Made by a program: the position numbers and the translations under genes. The notes beneath the pieces were generated by a model. It saw only the letters and a program-made list of their open reading frames with translations, was not told the DNA's origin and made no database searches. Below are positions 1 to 5,623 of a stretch of DNA of 9,965 nt, piece after piece. The stretch is from an uncultured Spirochaetaceae bacterium (GTDB lineage: Bacteria > Spirochaetota > Spirochaetia > Treponematales > UBA12059), in assembly GCA_938004315.1 (NCBI GenBank), contig CALKWG010000417.1, positions 1 through 9,965 of the forward strand, written 5' to 3'. The stretch's first letter is position 1; each line of letters begins with the position of its first letter.

Positions 1-45
1 CCACCGAGATCTACACTCTTTCCCTACACGACGCTCTTCCGATCT
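1..45 (+). other. Illumina sequencing adapter (assembly artefact)
   Basis: These 45 bases match, from memory, the last 45 bases of the 58-base Illumina TruSeq universal (P5-side) adapter, including the ACACTCTTTCCCTACACGAC core and the terminal GCTCTTCCGATCT. Genomic sequence begins at base 46, where the kdd reading frame is still good. The adapter happens to be open in the kdd frame, so a gene caller would add about 15 false residues to the kdd product. It is library-preparation residue, not a biological element. Confidence 0.97.
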
Positions 46-435
46 GAGGATCTTGTTGATCTTGAGCGGGGTCAGCGAAAGCGAGACTAAGCTGGCGATC
101 TTGTCGCCCACCTTGAGGTCGCGGCCGGCCAGCGCGGGGCCGATCCGGGCGATCTTGCCGATGAACATGCCGCCGGAGCCGGTGACCGGATTCTGCTGCT
201 TGCCGCGCGCGGCGACGATCTCCATGATCTTCTTGCCGATCTTGTCCACGTCGCCGCCGGCCTCTTCCTCGATTTGGGTGAAGCTGGCCGAGTCCACGTT
301 CAGCGCGATGACGTCGAGCAAGATCTCGTTGTCATAGAGCTTGGACATGTCGTTGTCGATGCGCTGCGCCGTCTGCGGCAGGGCGCCGACCGGCTCGATG
401 ACCCGGTGGGTGCCGTACTTGCATCCTACTGCCAT
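46..435 (-). CDS. kdd: L-erythro-3,5-diaminohexanoate dehydrogenase, N-terminal part (3' end missing)
   Basis: Kdd oxidatively deaminates L-erythro-3,5-diaminohexanoate to 5-amino-3-oxohexanoate with NAD(P)+, a cytoplasmic step of lysine fermentation to acetate and butyrate. The 130 visible codons begin MAVGCKYGTHRVIEP, then show YDNEILLDVIALNVDSASFTQ, an EEAGGD segment, NPVTGSGGMFIGKI, and LKVGDKIASLVSLSLTPLKI. These closely resemble the N-terminus of fusobacterial and clostridial Kdd proteins as I remember them. The family is about 340-350 residues, so about 60% of the gene lies beyond the contig end. The ATG at 435-433 follows AAGGAGG (446-440 on the minus strand) by four bases. A sigma70-like promoter and a hairpin-rich leader lie upstream. 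The dinucleotide-binding part is not visible. Assignment is by remembered family sequence, not a search. Confidence 0.88.
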
Positions 436-459
436 AGGTCCTCCTTAAAGAATACGTAG

Positions 460-477
460 GATCCGCATACGCGGATC
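460..477 (-). promoter_or_regulatory. Perfect hairpin in the kdd leader
   Basis: GATCCGC, a four-base ATAC loop and GCGGATC form a perfect 7-bp stem-loop about 15 nt upstream of the kdd Shine-Dalgarno sequence. A second small stem (CGCCG/CGGCG, 491-504) lies farther up the same predicted leader. There is no following T-tract in either direction, so it is not a convincing terminator. It may shape the leader RNA near the ribosome binding site. I do not recognise a known riboswitch here. Confidence 0.45.
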
Positions 478-565
478 GATCCCGCTCCCTCGCCGCCTCC
501 GGCGTTCGGCTATACGGGGGCCGGGACGCGGGTCGAGGCGCTCGGGGCTCGCGGGGTAGCCCTTC

Positions 566-594
566 CTTATATAACGCCTTCGGGAGGACGTCAA
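566..594 (-). promoter_or_regulatory. Sigma70-type promoter for kdd
   Basis: Read on the minus strand, TTGACG (594-589) is followed after exactly 17 bases by TATAAG (571-566). Each box matches its consensus at five of six positions. The predicted start is near 559, giving a leader of roughly 120 nt before the kdd ATG at 435. This is the best sigma70-like promoter in the window. Confidence 0.72.
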
Positions 595-599
595 GGAAA

Positions 600-613
600 G
601 AAACGACCGTTTC
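600..613. promoter_or_regulatory. Inverted repeat next to the kdd -35 box (possible operator)
   Basis: GAAACG-AC-CGTTTC is a perfect 6+2+6 inverted repeat in the kdd/MFS divergent region. It ends 5 bp upstream of the kdd -35 hexamer (589-594), a typical place for an activator site or the edge of a repressor site. It could also influence the divergent MFS gene. The regulator is unknown and the repeat is short, so chance occurrence is possible. Confidence 0.4.
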
Positions 614-666
614 GATTAGTGAACGCGACGCGACCGCGCGTCGGAACGGCCGCGCCGCGGCGGCTT

Positions 667-683
667 GTCCCGCCGGGCGGGAC
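667..683 (+). promoter_or_regulatory. GC hairpin upstream of the MFS start
   Basis: GTCCCGC, a three-base CGG loop and GCGGGAC form a perfect 7-bp, very GC-rich stem ending 23 nt before the MFS start codon. G:U pairs could extend it slightly at the base. No T-tract follows, so it is unlikely to be an intrinsic terminator. It probably lies in the 5' leader of the MFS transcript, for which no clear sigma70 promoter was found. Confidence 0.4.
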
Positions 684-706
684 GGGGGTATCATGGATAG
701 AAAGCA

Positions 707-1966
707 ATGGATAACTGGAAGCCGTCCTTCAACGCCATCTGGGTCGCCGAACTGATAGCCATAGCCGGCTTCGCGACCACGACCCCCATCATCCCGCTCT
801 TCCTGTACGACATCGGCGTGACCGATCCGGTCGCCTTGAACTTCTGGACCGGCTTAAGCCATTCGGGGGCCTCCCTATCCATGGCCATCTTCGCGCCGAT
901 CTGGGGCAGCCTGGCCGACAGCTACGGCCGCAGGCTCATGCTGCTCCGGGCGATGTTCGGCGGCGCCGTGCTCATCGGGCTCATGGGCTTGGCCACCGAG
1001 CCCTGGCAGATAGCGCTCCTTCGCACCCTGCAGGGCTCCATCACCGGCACGGTGGCCGCCGCGACCGTGCTCACGGCGAGCCTGGTCCCCGCGGCTGAGA
1101 CCGGCTACCGACTCGGCCTTATCCAAATGGCCGTCTACCTGGGCAATTCCATAGGCCCGCTCTTCGGCGGTCTCGTAGGCGATACCTTGGGCTACCGCAC
1201 CAACTTCTACGCCACGAGCGCCCTCCTCGCGCTCGCCGGCCTCATCGTCCGCGTACGGGTCAAGGAGGACTTCTCGCCCAGGCCCAAGGCGGGCTCGGTG
1301 CTCAAAAACGCCGTCCCGGACTTCTCGCCGCTACGGCGCAGCCCCATTCTGGCCTCGCTCCTGGCGGTCGTCTTCGCCGTGCAGTTCGCGAACGCCGTCG
1401 TAGCGCCCATGCTGCCGCTCTTCGTGAAGCGCCTCTCTGGCGGCGTCGCGGGCGTGGGATCGATATCGGGCATGATCATCGCGGCCGGCTCCCTCGCCGG
1501 CGCCCTGGCCGCCGCGCTCATCGGCAAGGTCTCGGGCCGGCTAGGCTACGCCCGCACACTCTTCGTCTGCATGCTCGGCGCCTTCGCCTTCTACCTGCCC
1601 CAGGGCTTCGCGCGCGCGCCTTGGCAACTCTTGGTCCTAAGGCTCGGAAGCGGCATCTTTCTCGGAGGCACCATGCCTAGCGTCAACGCCCTCATCGCCC
1701 GCTGGTGCGACAAGGATAAGCAGGGCGCCACCTACGGCCTCTCGTCGTCCATCTCGAGCGCCGGCATGGCGCTCGGCCCGGCCGTCGGCTCGACCGTCGC
1801 CAGCGCGGCCGGCTATCCGGCGGTATTCTTCGTAACCAGCGCAATCTTAGGCGGCATAGCCGCCACGATAGCCGGCCCGGCGCGGGCGGAAGCCCGCCGC
1901 CGCGCTCCCGGCGACGAGGCCGTCGCGGGGGCTCGCGTAGGCGCGGGCGGGAAGGAAGGCTTATGA
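707..1966 (+). CDS. MFS drug-exporter-like transporter (MdtG/DHA1 type)
   Basis: A 419-residue, 12-helix-type major facilitator, probably a proton-coupled exporter in the inner membrane. It has MFS motif A at residues 67-76 (GSLADSYGRR), a motif-B-like LLRTLQG with Arg106, and the antiporter motif C GNSIGPLFGGLVGD at 146-159. The first half resembles E. coli MdtG as I remember it (NWK near the start, an ALNFWTGL segment, GRRLMLLR, and a GLMGLA-WQ-LLR run). Substrate cannot be told from sequence. The C-terminus ends in a cytoplasmic-type Ala/Arg-rich tail. An in-frame TAG at 698-700 makes ATG 707 the earliest possible start, yet only a weak AGAAAG precedes it. The stop overlaps the next gene by ATGA. 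ATA isoleucine codons are frequent (seven). Confidence 0.85.
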   Translation: MDNWKPSFNAIWVAELIAIAGFATTTPIIPLFLYDIGVTDPVALNFWTGLSHSGASLSMAIFAPIWGSLADSYGRRLMLLRAMFGGAVLIGLMGLATEPWQIALLRTLQGSITGTVAAATVLTASLVPAAETGYRLGLIQMAVYLGNSIGPLFGGLVGDTLGYRTNFYATSALLALAGLIVRVRVKEDFSPRPKAGSVLKNAVPDFSPLRRSPILASLLAVVFAVQFANAVVAPMLPLFVKRLSGGVAGVGSISGMIIAAGSLAGALAAALIGKVSGRLGYARTLFVCMLGAFAFYLPQGFARAPWQLLVLRLGSGIFLGGTMPSVNALIARWCDKDKQGATYGLSSSISSAGMALGPAVGSTVASAAGYPAVFFVTSAILGGIAATIAGPARAEARRRAPGDEAVAGARVGAGGKEGL

Positions 1967-2418
1967 GCAAGTTAGAAAAAGGCCTCGCCATAGCGGCGAT
2001 CTGCCTGGCGGCCGCTTTGGTAGCCGGTACCGCCTACGCCCTGGCCGCAGGCCTTCCGGCCAGGAAGGCGGCCAGGGCCGCCGTGCCCCCGGCGGAGCTA
2101 GCCGCGCTGTCGGCTCAAGAAGGCATCTACGACGCCATCGGCCGCGTCAGGGCTAGGACCGCGGACGGCGCGATAGCGGTGGCCGCCGTGGCCTTCGCCT
2201 ACGACGAGGGCGACCGCCCCTTCGCCGAGGAGCTTAGGCTCAAGCGGGCGGAGCTCAAGGCCGCCGCCGAAGCCTTCTTCGCCTCCAGGCGGAGCGACGA
2301 GCTCGCCGGAAGCGCCGAGGCTTCGCTCAAGGCCGGGCTTCGCGACCAGCTCAACGCTCGGCTGACGCTCGGACGGATAGGCGAACTCTACCTCTCGGAG
2401 CTACAGCTCATTCCATAA
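1963..2418 (+). CDS. FliL-like single-pass membrane protein
   Basis: A 151-residue protein with a short basic N-terminus, one membrane helix (about 8-30) and a periplasmic domain (about 48-150). The domain follows the FliL pattern: a hydrophobic beta stretch (IAVAAVAFAYDEGD), an EL-R-ELK helix, a DEL segment, then LKAGLRDQLNARL and a final GRIGELYLSELQL strand. FliL proteins sit around the flagellar stator and help torque generation; FliL-like paralogues are known outside flagellar operons. The start overlaps the MFS stop as ATGA and is preceded by AAGGAAGG, suggesting translational coupling. No flagellar gene is adjacent, so a role in the flagellum is uncertain. Similarity is judged by eye and is moderate. 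It could be an unrelated small membrane protein. Confidence 0.55.
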   Translation: MSKLEKGLAIAAICLAAALVAGTAYALAAGLPARKAARAAVPPAELAALSAQEGIYDAIGRVRARTADGAIAVAAVAFAYDEGDRPFAEELRLKRAELKAAAEAFFASRRSDELAGSAEASLKAGLRDQLNARLTLGRIGELYLSELQLIP

Positions 2419-2428
2419 AGGAGCGGCT

Positions 2429-2824
2429 ATGAACGTCGAAGTCTTCGCGCTCTGCGACTACGCCCACGACGAACGGGGCAAGCTAACCGTGGTCGGCGCA
2501 TTCGATGCGCTCATGCTGAACGAGCTGCCCGCCGTACACCCCCTCATGTGCATAGCCCTGCGGCTCCGTTTTCAGGTGTACGAACTAGGCTCCCATGAGA
2601 TTACGCTCACCCTGAGGGACGAAAACGGGCAGCCGGCTGCCAGCCCGCTGCGCGCCGGGATCGAGGTCAACGGCATAGGTCGCGATTCAGCCTGCGCCAA
2701 CCTCGCCTTACGGCTCTTTAACCTGCGCTGGGAGCGCGAAGGGCGTTGGCAGTTCCAGCTTGAAATAGACGGCCATGAAAAGGCCCAACTCCCCCTCTAC
2801 GTCTATAAAAACCCCCAAACGTAG
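2429..2824 (+). CDS. DUF6941-type protein of unknown function
   Basis: A 131-residue soluble-looking protein without signal peptide or membrane helix. The N-terminal FALCDYAHDERGKLTVVGAFDAL, the LPAVHP segment, the LALR/LRFQV beta strands and a C-terminal LEIDG...LPLYV match the DUF6941 family as I remember it, a widespread beta-rich family with no established function. The length is close to complete for the family. It starts 10 nt after the FliL-like stop, with AAGGAG ideally placed before ATG 2429, so it is probably co-transcribed with the two genes before it. No clear terminator hairpin follows. Confidence 0.7.
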   Translation: MNVEVFALCDYAHDERGKLTVVGAFDALMLNELPAVHPLMCIALRLRFQVYELGSHEITLTLRDENGQPAASPLRAGIEVNGIGRDSACANLALRLFNLRWEREGRWQFQLEIDGHEKAQLPLYVYKNPQT

Positions 2825-3052
2825 CGAAGCGAAACACCGGCAACGCTCTTACAAAACCGAACCTGTTTCTTTTCTACACACTCCAGAGGCGCTTTTCGAG
2901 CCGAAGCATGCATAAATTCTACACGCTATATCGCCGATGGCGAAACGCAGCTCCCGCCGACAGCGAAAGCCTCCCGTCACAATTGTAGCTAATTTCTTTT
3001 TATACATATATTTATAATTCTACATTTCTTTTTTTATCCCAAAAGACGATTT

Positions 3053-3068
3053 TGGCACGATTCATGCT
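3053..3068 (+). promoter_or_regulatory. Sigma54 (RpoN) -24/-12 promoter of the hsp20 gene
   Basis: TGGCACG at 3053-3059, four bases, then ATGCT at 3064-3068 matches the RpoN consensus TGGCACG-N4-TTGCW at all but one position (A for the first T). The invariant GG (3054-3055) and GC (3066-3067) have the required 10 intervening bases. The predicted start is near 3078-3080, about 62 nt before the hsp20 ATG. RpoN promoters need an enhancer-binding ATPase, usually bound 80-200 bp upstream; the upstream gap is long enough for this. No competing sigma70 promoter was evident. Confidence 0.8.
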
Positions 3069-3083
3069 TATGTATTCGTGAAA

Positions 3084-3106
3084 GCGCAGGCTATAAGCCA
3101 AAGCGC
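3084..3106 (+). promoter_or_regulatory. Stem-loop in the hsp20 leader
   Basis: GCGC, an A bulge, GGCT, an ATA loop, AGCC, an AAA bulge and GCGC can form an interrupted 8-bp stem just downstream of the predicted sigma54 start. It could stabilise the leader or act in post-transcriptional control. The stem is interrupted and no function is shown. Confidence 0.3.
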
Positions 3107-3141
3107 ATAAGCACACACACCACACCTTTAGGAGGTTCAAT

Positions 3142-3588
3142 ATGAAGAGCGTCATCACCTACAATCCCGATTCGGTCCTGTCCGTATTCGACAACTGGGA
3201 CAGGCTCCTAGGCGACTTCTTGGGCGGCGAGGGCTACGCCGGTAGCATGTCCACGGCCGGCTACCCGCCCGTGGATATCCGCGAGGAGAAGGAGCGCTAC
3301 GTGCTCGAGGCCGAACTCCCCGGCCAGAGCGAGAAGGACGTTGCCATCAAGGTGAACGATCGCGTCCTGTCCATCGCCTCCGTCAAGGAGGAGGAGAAGA
3401 AGGAGAAGAGCGAAGGCGTTTGGCTGATCCGCGAGCGCGGCGTTCGCGCCTTCCGCCGGGCCTTTACCCTTCCGCGCAACGTCGATCAGGACAAGATCAA
3501 GGCTAGCTTCAAGGATGGCCTCCTTACCGTGATCATGCCTAAGCGCCCCGAGGCTCAGGAGAAAACCATAGCCATCGGCCGGGACTAA
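3142..3588 (+). CDS. Small heat-shock protein, Hsp20/alpha-crystallin family
   Basis: A 148-residue ATP-independent holdase chaperone that keeps unfolding proteins from aggregating in the cytoplasm. The alpha-crystallin domain spans about residues 41-135: PPVDIREE, the ELPGQSEKDVAIKV strand pair (58-71), a charged KEEEKKEK loop (82-89), RAFRRAFTLP, and the signature ASFKDGLLTVIMPK (121-134). The C-terminal anchor IAI at 143-145 is the family's I-X-I motif used for oligomer assembly. The length is normal and the gene looks complete. ATG 3142 follows AGGAGGT with seven bases of spacing. It is monocistronic, driven by a sigma54-type promoter and closed by a strong terminator. RpoN control would be unusual compared with heat-shock sigma32 or HrcA control. 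Confidence 0.95.
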   Translation: MKSVITYNPDSVLSVFDNWDRLLGDFLGGEGYAGSMSTAGYPPVDIREEKERYVLEAELPGQSEKDVAIKVNDRVLSIASVKEEEKKEKSEGVWLIRERGVRAFRRAFTLPRNVDQDKIKASFKDGLLTVIMPKRPEAQEKTIAIGRD

Positions 3589-3626
3589 GCGTAGAAGCGG
3601 ACGTCGTCCGGACGCCCGAGCGCCAG

Positions 3627-3668
3627 GGGCCGGCTCCTTCGCGGAGCCGGCCCTTATCGTTATATTTA
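3627..3668 (+). terminator. Intrinsic terminator after hsp20
   Basis: GGGCCGGCTCC (3627-3637), loop TTCGC and GGAGCCGGCCC (3643-3653) form a perfect 11-bp stem, followed by the T-rich TTATCGTTATATTT. It lies about 40 nt after the hsp20 stop and isolates it from the opp operon. Confidence 0.85.
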
Positions 3669-3775
3669 GCTTTATTAACAAAGAATCCTTATGCTGACCA
3701 ATCTACTTAAAATTAATTAGCCCCTGAAAAGTGGATATTTTTTTCTTCTCCCCAAGGCTTTTTCTCTTTATTCTC

Positions 3776-3804
3776 TTGCCAAGATAGCCAGGCGGCCATA
3801 CAAT
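3776..3804 (+). promoter_or_regulatory. Sigma70-type promoter for the opp operon
   Basis: TTGCCA (3776-3781), a 17-base spacer and TACAAT (3799-3804), with a predicted start near 3811, give a leader of about 22 nt to the oppA ATG. The sequence upstream (about 3660-3770) is AT-rich with several T-tracts and could act as an UP element. The 8-bp palindrome GAACGTTC at 3810-3817 sits at the predicted start and might be an operator or coincidence. Five of six bases match in the -10 box and four in the -35 box. Confidence 0.6.
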
Positions 3805-3832
3805 ACCGCGAACGTTCCGTTAAGGAGGAACT

Positions 3833-5410
3833 ATGAAACGTGTACTGACTGCTGTGCTCATGGTAACGCTCGCGGCGAGCCTCTTCGTCTCTTGCGGCCA
3901 GGGCGCCGCCAAGGGCGTCGAGTTCATTATGAACAACGGCGCTGAACCCCAGACCCTGGATCCGTCCAAGATCTCCGGCGTGCCCGAACACAAGATCTAT
4001 ATGGCGCTGTTCGAGGGCCTCGTGATCAACGATCCCAAGACCTCGCTCGCACAGCCCGGCGTCGCCGAAAGCTGGACCGTGAGCGCCGACGGCACCATGA
4101 TCACCTTTAAGCTGCGCAAGTCCACCTGGTCGGACGGGACCCCGATCACCGCCCAGACCGTGGTCGACAGCTGGCACCGGACCCTGCACCCCGACACCGG
4201 CGCCGAGTACGCCTATATGGTCAACATGGTCGTGAAGGGCGCGGAGGAGTATAATAGCGGCAAGGCCGGCAAGGAAGCCGTCGCCATCAAAGCCGTAGAC
4301 GACTACACCTTCCAAGTCGAGCTCCTCGGTCCCCTGCCCTACGCGGTCGACATGATGTCGCACTACGCCTTCGCCATCCTCCCCATGCACGCCATCGCCA
4401 AGTTCGGCGATGAGTGGGTGAAACCGGGCAATATCGTCAGCAACGGCCCCTTCGTGCTCCAGGAGTGGAAGCCCCAGGAGTCCCTGACCGTCGTCGCCAA
4501 CGAGAAGTACTGGGACGCCAAGACCGTTAAGCTCGACAAGGTCACCTTCCTGCCCATCGACGATAACCTCACCGCCTACAACAAGTTCAAGGCCGGCGAG
4601 ATCGACTGGGCCCACGGCGTACCCCTCGAGCTGATCGACGAGATCAAGCTACGCCCCGACTACCAAGTGGCCCCGCAGGTCGGCACCTACTATTATGTCT
4701 TCAACGTCACCCGCAAGCCCTTCGACAACGTGAACGTGCGCAAGGCCCTGGCGATGGCGCTGAACATGAACGACCTCGTGGACAAGGTGACCAAGGGCGG
4801 CCAGTTGGCCACCAGCTCCATGGTCCCCGCCATGGCCGGCTACACCCCGACCAAAGGCAACGGCTATAACCCCGAAGAGGCCAAGCGCCTCCTCGCCGAA
4901 GCCGGCTTCCCCGGCGGCGTAGGCTTCCCCAAGGTGACCCTGCTGTATAACACCAGCGAGGCCCACAAGAAGATCGCCGAATGGGCTCAGGAGAACTGGA
5001 AGCAGATCCTCGGCATCGAGGTCGCGCTCCTCAACCAGGAATGGGCCACCTATCTGGATACCCGTCAGACCTCGCACGACTTCGACTTCACCCGCGCCGG
5101 GTGGGTTGGCGACTACCTGGACCCGAACACCTTCCTCGATATGTTCCTGACCGGCTCGGGCCTGAACGACGGCCTCTACAGCAACGCCCAGTACGACGAG
5201 CTCGTGCGCCGCGCCGGCACCATGCCCGCCGGAGCCGCCCGCATGGACGTGCTGCGCCAGGCCGAGGATATCCTGATCACCGCCGACCAGGCCGTGATCC
5301 CCATCTACCACTACGTGGAGCAGGACCTCATCGACCTGACCAAGTGGGACGGCTGGTTCGCCAACCCGCTGGGCAGCCACCACTGGAAGTTCATAGGGCC
5401 CAAGAAGTAA
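3833..5410 (+). CDS. oppA: Oligopeptide ABC transporter, substrate-binding lipoprotein
   Basis: The extracytoplasmic peptide receptor of the Opp importer, 525 residues, the usual size for SBP family 5. The N-terminus (MKRVLTAVLMVTLAASLFVSC) is a lipoprotein signal with the lipidated Cys at residue 21; Phe at -3 is looser than the standard lipobox. Family-5 landmarks follow: GAEPQTLDP near 37-45, TFKLRKSTWSDGTPITA (91-107), and FNVTRKPFDNVNVRKALAMAL around 290-309 (VRKA at 302-305). These match the E. coli OppA pattern and favour oligopeptides; specificity is not proven. ATG 3833 follows TAAGGAGGAA, an excellent ribosome binding site. Codon use differs from its neighbours: only one ATA, consistent with high expression. 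Two hairpins follow the stop and may raise OppA over the permease subunits. Confidence 0.93.
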   Translation: MKRVLTAVLMVTLAASLFVSCGQGAAKGVEFIMNNGAEPQTLDPSKISGVPEHKIYMALFEGLVINDPKTSLAQPGVAESWTVSADGTMITFKLRKSTWSDGTPITAQTVVDSWHRTLHPDTGAEYAYMVNMVVKGAEEYNSGKAGKEAVAIKAVDDYTFQVELLGPLPYAVDMMSHYAFAILPMHAIAKFGDEWVKPGNIVSNGPFVLQEWKPQESLTVVANEKYWDAKTVKLDKVTFLPIDDNLTAYNKFKAGEIDWAHGVPLELIDEIKLRPDYQVAPQVGTYYYVFNVTRKPFDNVNVRKALAMALNMNDLVDKVTKGGQLATSSMVPAMAGYTPTKGNGYNPEEAKRLLAEAGFPGGVGFPKVTLLYNTSEAHKKIAEWAQENWKQILGIEVALLNQEWATYLDTRQTSHDFDFTRAGWVGDYLDPNTFLDMFLTGSGLNDGLYSNAQYDELVRRAGTMPAGAARMDVLRQAEDILITADQAVIPIYHYVEQDLIDLTKWDGWFANPLGSHHWKFIGPKK

Positions 5411-5414
5411 GGGC

Positions 5415-5430
5415 ACGGGCTTAAGCCCGT
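5415..5430 (+). promoter_or_regulatory. Palindromic hairpin just after oppA
   Basis: ACGGGCTT-AAGCCCGT is a perfect 16-bp palindrome starting five bases after the oppA stop and two bases before a second, larger stem. As RNA it would form a stem with a small loop. With its neighbour it probably protects the oppA 3' end or partly attenuates transcription into oppB. Confidence 0.5.
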
Positions 5431-5432
5431 TC

Positions 5433-5457
5433 GGCGGCCGCCCGATGGGCGGCCGCC
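5433..5457 (+). terminator. Strong GC hairpin between oppA and oppB (attenuator or stabiliser)
   Basis: GGCGGCCGCCC, loop GAT and GGGCGGCCGCC form a perfect 11-bp stem. It is followed by TTCGTATACG rather than a clean T-tract, so complete termination is doubtful. Such intercistronic stems often stabilise the upstream binding-protein mRNA and lower permease expression. That role is inferred here. Confidence 0.55.
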
Positions 5458-5525
5458 TTCGTATACGGGGGAAGGCGAAACGCCTAGACGGTCGATTGAA
5501 ACTAGCGCCGCCCCGCTTAATAGGC

Positions 5526-5531
5526 TATACT
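5526..5531 (+). promoter_or_regulatory. Possible -10 box for a secondary promoter ahead of oppB
   Basis: TATACT matches the -10 consensus at five of six positions, but the nearest good -35 (TTGAAA, 5496-5501) is 24 bases away, too far for a normal sigma70 promoter. A weak internal promoter for oppBCDF is possible within this 213-nt gap. Evidence is slight. Confidence 0.22.
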
Positions 5532-5623
5532 ACGCGCGCTCCGCGTCGACGCCGACCTCGCCTTCCCTAGGCTCCTGGTCATCCGCCCCGCAGCGCTAAG
5601 ACCCCCTTCCAAGAGAGGCTACG

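Larger units (their letters stand above)
2825..3141 (+). promoter_or_regulatory. AT-rich 317-nt regulatory gap upstream of hsp20
   Basis: No gene is supported here. The middle and right part (about 2980-3050) is far more AT-rich than the rest of the window, with long T and TA runs. TTCTACA occurs at 2872-2878, 2917-2923 and 3018-3024, and its core appears inverted (TGTAG) at 2984-2988. A small inverted repeat TCGCC-GAT-GGCGA lies at 2931-2943. The gap ends in a sigma54-type promoter and a structured leader, listed separately. I saw no CIRCE element and no terminator for the upstream operon. Confidence 0.6.

Noticed and set aside
53..337. Plus-strand open frame over the kdd region
   Set aside because: It overlaps the strongly recognised kdd frame on the other strand and has no ribosome site or family signature.
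693..755. Short 20-codon frame starting at ATG 693 and overlapping the MFS start
   Set aside because: A GGGGG run precedes it, so a leader peptide is conceivable, but it is tiny, with no conserved feature visible. There is not enough to call it.
3056..3080. CACGA...TCGTG as a possible CIRCE (HrcA) element for hsp20
   Set aside because: The arms are only 5 bp with a 15-base gap and do not match the CIRCE consensus. The left arm is better explained as part of the sigma54 -24 box.
4173..4188. Second sigma54-like match (TGGCACC...CCTGCA)
   Set aside because: It is inside oppA and the GC element is one base out of the required spacing.
4649..5416. Long minus-strand open frame antisense to oppA
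   Set aside because: The product is Gly/Val/His-rich without family motifs, while the plus strand encodes an unmistakable substrate-binding protein.
5496..5531. TTGAAA ... TATACT as a full sigma70 promoter before oppB
   Set aside because: The 24-base spacing is too long. Only an isolated -10-like box is retained, at low confidence.
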